Source: PVC group bacterium (GTDB lineage: Bacteria; Verrucomicrobiota; Kiritimatiellia; SS1-B-03-39; PXDE01). From it: a DNA stretch of 6,138 bases. Both the position numbers and the translations under genes were made by a program. Location: the NCBI GenBank assembly GCA_003566475.1, contig PXDE01000493.1:1-6138 (forward strand). Direction: 5' to 3'. The notes beneath the pieces were generated by a model. It made no database searches, was not told the DNA's origin, and was given only the letters and a program-made list of their open reading frames with translations. Shown here piece by piece: positions 1 to 5,485 of the stretch (its first letter is position 1; each line of letters starts with the position of its first letter).

Positions 1-27
1 GCCCGCTGTCCCGCCGCCAGCTTCCGG

Positions 28-1836
28 CTATCCCGCCGCGCCCCGCCGCAGCCGGTGCCACTCCGGGTGCTGGCCGTCCTCGCCGTTGCCGGCCGGTATC
101 GCGCCGGGTAGCACGTCCTCCGGCTCCGCGAAGAGCCCTGCGGGCAGCTCGATGCCTGCGCCCTTGAAGCGGTCCATGAAGTTGGGCCGGATGCCCGTGG
201 GCCGCAGGCGCCCCTGCACCCGGCCCGCTTCATCCAGCCCCGTCTGCTCGAAGCTGAAGATGTCCTGCATGGTGATCACATCACCTTCCATGCCCTGGAC
301 CTCGGTGACCTTGACGATCTTGCGGGAGCCATCCCGCATACGGGCCTGCTGCACGATGACATCCACCGCCGCGGCGATCTGCTCCCGGATGGCCCGCACA
401 GGGAGGTCCATCCCCGCCATGAGAACCATGGTCTCCAGGCGGGAGAGCATGTCCCGGGGGCTGTTGGCGTGACCTGTGGTCAGGGAGCCGTCGTGGCCGG
501 TGTTCATGGCCTGGAGCATGTCCAGGGCCTCTCCGCCGCGGCACTCGCCGACCACGATGCGGTCGGGGCGCATGCGCAGGGCGTTGCGCACGAGGTCGCG
601 GATGGTGATGGCCCCCCGCCCCTCCAGGTTGGGCGGGCGGGCCTCCAGCCGGACCACGTGGCGCTGGCCGAGGCGAAGCTCGGCCGCGTCCTCCACGGTG
701 AGGATGCGGTCGGTGTCGGGCAGGTAGCTGCTGAGCACGTTGAGCAGGCTGGTCTTGCCGCTGCCGGTGCCGCCGGAGACCACGATGTTCTTGCGGAGCT
801 TGACGCAGGCCGCGATGAAGTCGGCCGAATCCCGGGTGAGGGTGCCGAACCGGATCATGTCGTCGACCTTGAACGGCACCTTGGAGAACTTGCGGATGGT
901 GATGCAGGGACCGATCAGGGAAAGGGGCGGGATGATGGCGTTGACGCGGGAGCCGTCGGGGAGCCGGGCGTCCACATAGGGCTGGCTCTCGTCGATGCGG
1001 CGGCCGATGGGCGACACGATGCGCTCGATCACCGCCTGGACCGAGGCGTCGTCCACGAAGGTCTTGTTGGTCTGGTAGATGATGCCCTCGCGCTCCACAT
1101 AGACCTGGCTGTGGCCGTTGACCATGATCTCGGTGACGGTCTCGTCGGCCAGCAGATCCTCCAGGGGCCCCAGCGCCACCGCCTCGTCGAAGATCTCCTT
1201 GCGCAGCTCGGCGGGGGGGATCTCGCGGGGCAGCCGGGGCGCCACCTCCTGGATGATCTCCCCCAGCACGGCGCCGGCCCGGTCGCGCAGTTCGGCCTCG
1301 TTGGTCCGGCTGGCGGTGAGCCGCTTGAGGTCCAGGCGGTCGAGCAGCTCGGTGTGGATCTGCTTCTTGATCTGGCGGCGACGGTCGATCTCGGCCCGCC
1401 GGGTGTCGGTCATCTCGTCGTCGCGGGTCGCCCGGGGCCGGGCGGCGGCGGGCGCGGGCGCGGGCGCGGGGGCGGGGGATCCCTCCGCCGGCTTCCCCGA
1501 CCCATTCCCGCCCGGCGCGGCCGACGGCGGCGGGACCGCCCCCTTGTGCAGACGGAGCACGTAGGTGCCGACCTGGACCGGCGCGCCCTCCTCGACCCGG
1601 GCCCGTCCCCGCACCCGGTCGCCCCCGACATACACTCCGGTCTCGCTGCCCAGATCCTCGATCCACATCCCGTCCCGGCTGTACGACAGCACCGCGTGCC
1701 GGTAGGAGATCGAGGGATCGGGCAGGACGAGCTTGTTGCGGCTGTCCGACCCCACCGAGTACACGCCCTCGACCAGGGGGAAGGTCTTGTCCGGCTTGTC
1801 GGGCCGGGAGATGGTGAGATTCATGACGTCGGCCAT
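28..1836 (-). CDS. cpaF: Tad pilus motor ATPase CpaF/TadA with N-terminal FHA domain
   Basis: This secretion-type hexameric ATPase would power pilus assembly at the cytoplasmic face of the inner membrane. The 602-residue protein begins with an FHA domain (about 6-97), which normally binds phosphothreonine peptides. It retains Gly29, Ser44, His47 and DLGS (61-64), but Ser30 and Thr66 replace the usual Arg and Asn. A Pro/Ala linker (about 101-136, with a PA repeat at 121-130) leads to a charged helical CpaF N-domain (about 145-225), then VTEIMVNG (234-241). The motor core has Walker A GGTGSGKT (355-362), an Asp box TVEDAAEL (380-387), Walker B IVVGECRGGE (427-436) with catalytic Glu431, and a His box TGHDGSLTTGHAN (446-458). 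All key ATPase residues are present. A Pro/Gly-rich tail of about 30 residues (572-602) follows the usual end. CpaF alone is usually about 430-500 residues, so the FHA domain and linker account for the extra length. ATG 1836 is supported by GGAG 6 nt upstream; Met5 is too far away. Confidence 0.96.
   Translation of the reverse strand: MADVMNLTISRPDKPDKTFPLVEGVYSVGSDSRNKLVLPDPSISYRHAVLSYSRDGMWIEDLGSETGVYVGGDRVRGRARVEEGAPVQVGTYVLRLHKGAVPPPSAAPGGNGSGKPAEGSPAPAPAPAPAAARPRATRDDEMTDTRRAEIDRRRQIKKQIHTELLDRLDLKRLTASRTNEAELRDRAGAVLGEIIQEVAPRLPREIPPAELRKEIFDEAVALGPLEDLLADETVTEIMVNGHSQVYVEREGIIYQTNKTFVDDASVQAVIERIVSPIGRRIDESQPYVDARLPDGSRVNAIIPPLSLIGPCITIRKFSKVPFKVDDMIRFGTLTRDSADFIAACVKLRKNIVVSGGTGSGKTSLLNVLSSYLPDTDRILTVEDAAELRLGQRHVVRLEARPPNLEGRGAITIRDLVRNALRMRPDRIVVGECRGGEALDMLQAMNTGHDGSLTTGHANSPRDMLSRLETMVLMAGMDLPVRAIREQIAAAVDVIVQQARMRDGSRKIVKVTEVQGMEGDVITMQDIFSFEQTGLDEAGRVQGRLRPTGIRPNFMDRFKGAGIELPAGLFAEPEDVLPGAIPAGNGEDGQHPEWHRLRRGAAG
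1450..1478 (+). other. G-quadruplex-like G-tract cluster
   Basis: The plus strand has five runs of three or more G (1450-1452, 1456-1458, 1462-1464, 1468-1472, 1474-1478) separated by loops of 1-3 nt, which fits the usual G-quadruplex pattern. It is the template strand opposite the Pro/Ala linker codons of cpaF, so it may simply reflect CCC/GCG codon repetition. Confidence 0.4.
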
Positions 1837-1848
1837 GGCGCGCTCCGG

Positions 1849-2673
1849 CTATTCGGGGACCGGATCCATGCCCACCGTGCGGCGGCGGATGATCCGCTGC
1901 CGCAGCTCGTTGAGCTCGGGGATCTTCTCCTCGAGCCGGTGGAAGTCGATGGCCCGGAGCTTGTCCCGTCCCAGAAATTCCGCGTCCTCGGGGTTGCGCA
2001 GGGTGAGGGTCATGCGGCCCTTGAGATGCTGGGCGAACACCAGCAGCTCCGCCTCCTCGGGGAACACCTCGAAGGTGACCGTGCTGTAGCCCCCGGCCCC
2101 GCCCCGCGCGGTGGTCATGCCGATCTGGGTGGCCAGGGTCTGCCCGGTGGCCAGCACGGTGACGTCCTGGAGAACGGTGAGGGTGACCGTCTCCAGCTCG
2201 CCGGGGAGGGTGCGCGAGGGCAGGTCGAACGTGCCCAGGATGTCCACCCGGTCGTTGGGCCGGACCAGTCCGCTCACCGCCGCGTCGCCGGAGATGGCCA
2301 GCGAGACCGCCCGAAGCTCCGGACGGACCATCTCGGCCAGGCCGCCCACGCCCGGCATGGGGACATCCACGGCGTGCCACATCAGCGGGTCCAGGCGGCG
2401 CAGGCCGAAAAGAAGGCGCTTGCCCTCGATCCGGGCCCAGTCCTCGGGGCGGAACACCTGCTCGCCCACGGCGGTCTCGAACACCGGCATCACCGCCACA
2501 TCCTCGCGGCGAAGCATGGTGCCCACCGGAAGGTCACGGGAGGCCACCAGCACGTCGACCTCCTGGGCCCCCGCCCACAGGCGGGCCCGCTCGTCGCGCA
2601 GGTATTTCTGCGACATCAGGAAGGCCAGGGCCCCCACCACCAACGACACGATCAACACTACGCTCTGCTTCAT
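1849..2673 (-). CDS. cpaB: Flp pilus assembly protein CpaB/RcpC (SAF domain)
   Basis: CpaB is a periplasmic, inner-membrane-anchored factor associated with the Tad secretin and needed for pilus biogenesis. The 274-residue product has an N-terminal hydrophobic anchor (about 4-20). A SAF domain at about 37-103 includes VLVASRDLPVGTMLRREDVA (41-60). The RcpC/CpaB core at about 118-230 includes RAVSLAISGDAAVSGLV (121-137) and PNDRVDILGTF (139-149), corresponding to the family's PGDrVDv motif. VTLTVLQDVTVLATGQ (163-178) and a final strand pair up to LTLRNP (223-228) also match the family. The C-terminal tail (240-274) is charged and ends in a basic IIRRR patch. ATG 2673 has AGAGG 10 nt upstream. 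The next gene starts 12 nt after the stop, so the two are surely co-transcribed. The length is normal. No secretin gene (cpaC) follows it, which is unusual. Confidence 0.95.
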   Translation of the reverse strand: MKQSVVLIVSLVVGALAFLMSQKYLRDERARLWAGAQEVDVLVASRDLPVGTMLRREDVAVMPVFETAVGEQVFRPEDWARIEGKRLLFGLRRLDPLMWHAVDVPMPGVGGLAEMVRPELRAVSLAISGDAAVSGLVRPNDRVDILGTFDLPSRTLPGELETVTLTVLQDVTVLATGQTLATQIGMTTARGGAGGYSTVTFEVFPEEAELLVFAQHLKGRMTLTLRNPEDAEFLGRDKLRAIDFHRLEEKIPELNELRQRIIRRRTVGMDPVPE

Positions 2674-2711
2674 GCGGCACGTTCCTCTGCTGAAATAAAC
2701 CCTTTACTCTC

Positions 2712-2734
2712 GGACGGTTCCAGGACGGGTTCAA
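2712..2734. repeat. Adjacent imperfect tandem repeat (11 + 12 bp)
   Basis: On the plus strand ggacggttcca (2712-2722) is followed directly by ggacgggttcaa (2723-2734). The copies differ by one inserted g and one c/a change. The repeat sits in the non-coding leader before cpaB and overlaps both weak -35-like hexamers, so it could be a pair of half-sites for a regulator. Chance duplication remains possible. Confidence 0.45.
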
Positions 2735-2746
2735 GCAGGAAAGGCT

Positions 2747-2773
2747 CGGAATCCGAAGGCGGGGCAGATTCCG
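2747..2773 (-). other. Hairpin upstream of cpaB (regulatory or weak terminator)
   Basis: In the minus-strand RNA, CGGAAUCUG (2773-2765) can pair with CGGAUUCCG (2755-2747) around the 9-nt loop CCCCGCCUU. This gives nine base pairs including one U-G wobble, which would be an A-C mismatch in RNA of the opposite strand. The following sequence is pyrimidine-rich (CCUUUCCUGCUU) but has no clean U-run, so intrinsic termination would be weak. An attenuator or a processing or stability hairpin is equally possible. Confidence 0.4.
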
Positions 2774-2809
2774 GCGACGAAAACCACGCGGCCTGGCTTC
2801 CCGCCGACG

Positions 2810-3529
2810 TCATTCGGTCCGCGCCCCGCCCTGGCGGTGCACGCGGGTGACAACGGTCTCGCGGCCCTGCGCGGTGCAGGAGATGACGACGGTCTCGCCC
2901 CGGCGGACGTAGAGGGTGGCCCCGCCGGCGGGCGGCAGGGGGGCCACCCAGCCGTCGGCCCGCATGGCCGCGTCGGCCTGGGCGGCGGCCGCCTGCGGGT
3001 CCAGCCGGGTGCGGGCCATGTCCAGTCCGATGCGCCGGTCCGGATCGCGGACATAGAGGCCGGGGCGGCCGGCCACGGGGTCGGGCAGGCCATCGAGGCG
3101 GCGGCGGGTCTGGCCCGCCCGCAGCTTCTCGACATCGGCGCGGCTCTGGTCGATGCGGTAGACCAGCGTGCCCATGCCCTCCCGGGGGCTGAGCACCAGA
3201 TAGCGGACCACCCGGCCGTCGAGGTCGGCCAGCCCCCAGCCCAGGTCGCCGCCGGGCAGAAACGCGGCCGGCGCGCCGAGACTCCGGTAGTAGGCCTCGA
3301 GGCCCCGCAGGGCGGCCTCGAGCGACCGGGCATCGCCATACACCGTGACCTCGGCCGGCCCGTTGGCCAGCTCCATGTTCGCCTGGTAGGCCACGGTCCA
3401 GCCCAGGCGGAAGGCGAGGTCGGTGGCGTTGCCCCGGCGGCCCCGGGCCATGAACACCCGGGCCGGGGACGGGGCGGCGGCCAGGACGAGGGCGGCGGCG
3501 GCGAGGAGGATGGCGCGGCGGGCGTTCAT
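2810..3529 (-). CDS. Secreted hypothetical protein of a Tad locus
   Basis: I do not recognise the family. The product is 239 residues with a clear Sec signal peptide: basic MNARR, hydrophobic core at 6-19, and a probable cut after SPA (21-23). There is no lipobox cysteine, so a soluble periplasmic or exported protein is likely. The mature part seems to alternate helix and strand. A helix around 68-84 is followed by LPGGDLGWGL (91-100) and a strand-like stretch to about 125. A second helix near 178-192 is followed by GWVAPLPPAGG (193-203) and strands to about 230. Only one cysteine (Cys218) is present. ATG 3529 is preferred over an in-frame GTG at 3550 because AGGGG lies 8 nt upstream, it forms TGATG with the previous stop, and it places the signal peptide at the true N-terminus. 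Tight coupling to two TadE-like genes and a TadG-like gene suggests an accessory role in pilus assembly or stability, which is inference. Confidence 0.72.
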   Translation of the reverse strand: MNARRAILLAAAALVLAAAPSPARVFMARGRRGNATDLAFRLGWTVAYQANMELANGPAEVTVYGDARSLEAALRGLEAYYRSLGAPAAFLPGGDLGWGLADLDGRVVRYLVLSPREGMGTLVYRIDQSRADVEKLRAGQTRRRLDGLPDPVAGRPGLYVRDPDRRIGLDMARTRLDPQAAAAQADAAMRADGWVAPLPPAGGATLYVRRGETVVISCTAQGRETVVTRVHRQGGARTE

Positions 3530-4065
3530 CAGTAGAGCCCCTGGGTCCACACGCTCCAGACCACGGCGTCCATGTCGATGCGCTCCGCCCGGTAGAACAG
3601 GTTGCGGACCACCGGAAGCACGGGAACCGGCGGCCCCACCGAGTGCGCCCGCACGAACCCGAAGGCTTCGACCAGCTCGGGGTCGGCGTCGGCCTCGGCG
3701 ATGATGTTGCCCCCGCCGGCCACGGCGCGGATCTCGTCGGGACGGGCGTGGCTCAGCACCTCGCGGTGGATCAGGGCCGCGTCGCCGAGGATCCGGCCGT
3801 CGTCGCGGGTGTAGCGGGCCCCGTCGGGGCCGACCGTGACCCGGTCCAGGTAGACGGGGGGCACCGCGGGCTCCAGATAGGTGTCCTCCTTGGCGGCCAG
3901 AGCGGCCCCGGCGGTGGCGGCCTGGGTGACCCGGGTCTGGGCCTGGCCGAGAGCGGCGAGCTGGAGAATGCCCGAGACCAGCACGAGAACGGCGATCAGG
4001 CCGACCACGAACTCGGCCATGGCCTGCCCGGCCCGGCGGCGGATGCTCCTGGCTCTAGTGCGCAC
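3529..4065 (-). CDS. Second TadE-like minor pilin (pseudopilin)
   Basis: With the GTG start at 4065 this is a 178-residue TadE-family protein. The leader MRTRARSIRRRAG is strongly basic. It is followed by QAMAEFVVG (14-22) and a hydrophobic helix to about residue 40. Gly13 with Glu18 at +5 fits the prepilin-peptidase signal seen in TadE/TadF proteins. QAATAGAALAAKE (48-60) is the usual Ala-rich stretch after the helix. The remainder is periplasmic, with VGPDGARYTRDDGRILGDA near 78-96 and an aromatic C-terminus (WSVWTQGLY). The start was chosen over an upstream in-frame GTG at 4104 because GGGAGG lies 8 nt before 4065, whereas no Shine-Dalgarno-like sequence precedes 4104. The 4104 start would also overlap the previous gene by 50 nt instead of 11. 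The stop forms TGATG with the next gene. It may fill the role of TadF or of a second TadE beside the 5482-6120 protein. Confidence 0.83.
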   Translation of the reverse strand: MRTRARSIRRRAGQAMAEFVVGLIAVLVLVSGILQLAALGQAQTRVTQAATAGAALAAKEDTYLEPAVPPVYLDRVTVGPDGARYTRDDGRILGDAALIHREVLSHARPDEIRAVAGGGNIIAEADADPELVEAFGFVRAHSVGPPVPVLPVVRNLFYRAERIDMDAVVWSVWTQGLY

Positions 4066-5485
4066 GGCGCGTCCCTCCCGATCCGCCGCCTCCGCCAGGG
4101 CCACTGGGGCGGCGGTAGCAGTCCTGGCGGTTGACCATCAGCCATTGCACGCCCTCCATCCGGAAGACCGGATTCTCCCAGGTCACGAGCTGCTGGGCGT
4201 ACCAGTTGCCGGAGGGAAGCGCGTAGGGGCCGTACTGCATGTAGAGGGGCAGGTAGACCCGCACGAACTCCGCCCAGCCGGGACGGGTGCCCCCGGCGGG
4301 GGCGGACGAGGTGTCCACCGGAATCAGGTTGACCTCCCGGAAGGCGGGAAGGACCAGGCCAAACCGGTTCGGGCGGTCGCGGCCGTCGTCGGTGTCGAGA
4401 TGGCCGAACGGCTTGCCCGCCGCCGTCCATTCCACCACGTCGGAGGTGGCGGCCCGGCCCAGGCGGGCGCTCCGGTTCTCCAGGCGCACCGCCGCGTCGG
4501 CCCCGGTATAGTTGTGCTCGCCCCGGATCTCGCCCGCCCACGGGAACCCGGGGCCGATCCGTCCCGTCCAGGAGCTCCAGCGGGCGGGGCGGTAGGTCGC
4601 CCAGTGCGCCTCCTGCTCCGCCACCTCGGACGGGATGTCCTGCTCGGCGAGGTCGGCCAGACGGCGGATCACCTCGGCCAGATCCCCGCTTCCCTGCAGT
4701 CCGGGGAGGCGGGACAGGGTGGTCACCCGCGAGATGCCGAGGCTGAAGAACTCGGAGTTGATGGGGGAGGGATCCACGATGACCGGCAGGGGGGGCCAGT
4801 CGAGCCAGCTCGTGTAGGTCTGGAGCTCGTCGTAGGCGTTGGACAGGAACCAGCACCAGCTCCGGGTCGAGATCGCGTCGTAGAAGCTCGGGTTGAGCAG
4901 CAGGTGGCTGCCCGTGTAGTCCACGTAGTAGTGGGGGTTGTCCACGGCCACGGCCAGGCCCTGGGAGGCGATGGCCTCGATCATGTCCGCGTAGTCGTCC
5001 CAGGAGGTGGCGGCGCCGTCCGGAGTATAGGCCGAGGGGAACCGGATGTTGTAGTCGGTGCGCACGGTGGCCGCGTGGTCGCGGAACTCCTGCGTGAACC
5101 GGGGGTTGACGAACATGCCGTTGTGCTTGGCCGCCTGCTGGGCCGCCACCACCCCCATCATCGGCCCCACGAAGGAGACCCGGGTCTGGAGGTCGCCCAG
5201 AGCCAGCGTATCGGCGAAGTCCTCCTCGCCGCGGAGCAGGGCCTCGGAGATGGCGATGGCCTGGGCCACGTTGAGATCCCCGATGAGGTTGAGCGACTGG
5301 CCCTGCCAGCGGGCGGCGGCCAGGGCGGCCGCGTCCCCGGCCACCCGGCTCCGCGACTTCAGGTGCAGGATCTTGTGGACGTCGAAGACCAGAAAGGCCA
5401 CGAAGGCCAGCACCACCAGGGTCATGATGACGAACATCATGGTCTGGCCGGCGGAGCGGGCGTGCAGGCGGCGGGGGGCGCTCAT
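4055..5485 (-). CDS. TadG-like membrane-anchored Tad pilus protein without a vWA domain
   Basis: This is a 476-residue protein with an N-terminal Tad/TadG-like anchor. A short basic leader (1-10) is followed by SAGQ (11-14), a hydrophobic helix at about 15-35, and GDAAALAAARW (50-60), which matches the conserved DAAALAAA element after the helix in Tad/TadG proteins. Phe18 occupies the place where the two TadE-like neighbours have Glu, so it is probably a plain membrane anchor and not a processed pseudopilin. Residues 60-460 should be periplasmic. They are rich in Trp, Tyr and Asn, hold only two cysteines (Cys211, Cys456), and show no vWA metal site (DxSxS), unlike many TadG proteins. The tail is Gly-rich (462-471). 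The frame is open upstream to 5797, but ATG 5485 is chosen because it overlaps the upstream stop (ATGA) and has GGAG 11 nt upstream. Its end overlaps the next gene by 11 nt. The family is well supported by the anchor only. The function of the large domain is unknown. Confidence 0.8.
   Translation of the reverse strand: MSAPRRLHARSAGQTMMFVIMTLVVLAFVAFLVFDVHKILHLKSRSRVAGDAAALAAARWQGQSLNLIGDLNVAQAIAISEALLRGEEDFADTLALGDLQTRVSFVGPMMGVVAAQQAAKHNGMFVNPRFTQEFRDHAATVRTDYNIRFPSAYTPDGAATSWDDYADMIEAIASQGLAVAVDNPHYYVDYTGSHLLLNPSFYDAISTRSWCWFLSNAYDELQTYTSWLDWPPLPVIVDPSPINSEFFSLGISRVTTLSRLPGLQGSGDLAEVIRRLADLAEQDIPSEVAEQEAHWATYRPARWSSWTGRIGPGFPWAGEIRGEHNYTGADAAVRLENRSARLGRAATSDVVEWTAAGKPFGHLDTDDGRDRPNRFGLVLPAFREVNLIPVDTSSAPAGGTRPGWAEFVRVYLPLYMQYGPYALPSGNWYAQQLVTWENPVFRMEGVQWLMVNRQDCYRRPSGPGGGGGSGGTRRAH
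4074..4079 (-). promoter_or_regulatory. Ribosome binding site deciding the GTG start at 4065
   Basis: On the minus strand the sequence reads GGGAGG, an anti-16S match, with an 8-nt spacer to the GTG at 4065. It lies inside the 3' end of the TadG-like gene, 17 nt before that gene's stop codon. It supports the shorter form of the second TadE-like protein over the GTG at 4104. Confidence 0.65.

Larger units (their letters stand above)
2674..2809 (-). promoter_or_regulatory. 136-nt leader before cpaB, possible internal promoter or processing region
   Basis: This is the only sizeable non-coding gap in an otherwise packed run of genes. It separates the minor-pilin block from cpaB-cpaF. It contains a hairpin (2747-2773), an adjacent tandem repeat (2712-2734) and an AT-rich patch (2691-2706) unlike the surrounding DNA. 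Two weak sigma-70-like pairs can be drawn on the minus strand: TTGAAC (2734-2729) with GAGAGT (2711-2706), and TGGAAC (2722-2717) with TTTATT (2699-2694), both with 17-nt spacing. Neither matches consensus well. No sigma-54 GG/GC pair is visible. The cpaB ribosome binding site (AGAGG, 2688-2684) lies 10 nt before its ATG. No small gene is convincing here. Confidence 0.4.

Noticed and set aside
1..27. Start of the next gene after cpaF
   Set aside because: The 27 nt after the cpaF stop contain no ATG or GTG on the minus strand, so any following gene would begin outside the window.
281..2380. Minus-strand open frame of 699 codons in another frame across cpaB and cpaF
   Set aside because: The translation is Arg/Gly/Pro/His-rich shadow sequence without domains, and the true frames of CpaB and CpaF have clear family motifs.
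2534..2734. Small 66-codon minus-strand frame spanning the leader and the start of cpaB
   Set aside because: It mostly overlaps cpaB in a different frame, and its translation has no motif beyond Arg/Gly/Pro-rich shadow sequence.
2747..2773. Strong intrinsic terminator after the secreted-protein gene
   Set aside because: The stem exists, but the following stretch is only pyrimidine-rich with interspersed C and G, so a true terminator call is not supported.
469..2850. Plus-strand open frame of 793 codons antisense to cpaF, cpaB and the leader
   Set aside because: It crosses two certain minus-strand genes and a non-coding gap, its translation is low-complexity (His, Gly, Ala, Val, Asp) with no motif, and long antisense frames are expected in very GC-rich genes.
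4301..4315. DTSSA (391-395) in the TadG-like protein as a vWA metal site
   Set aside because: The DxSxS pattern fails at the fifth residue (Ala), and the place near the C-terminus does not suit the first strand of a vWA fold.
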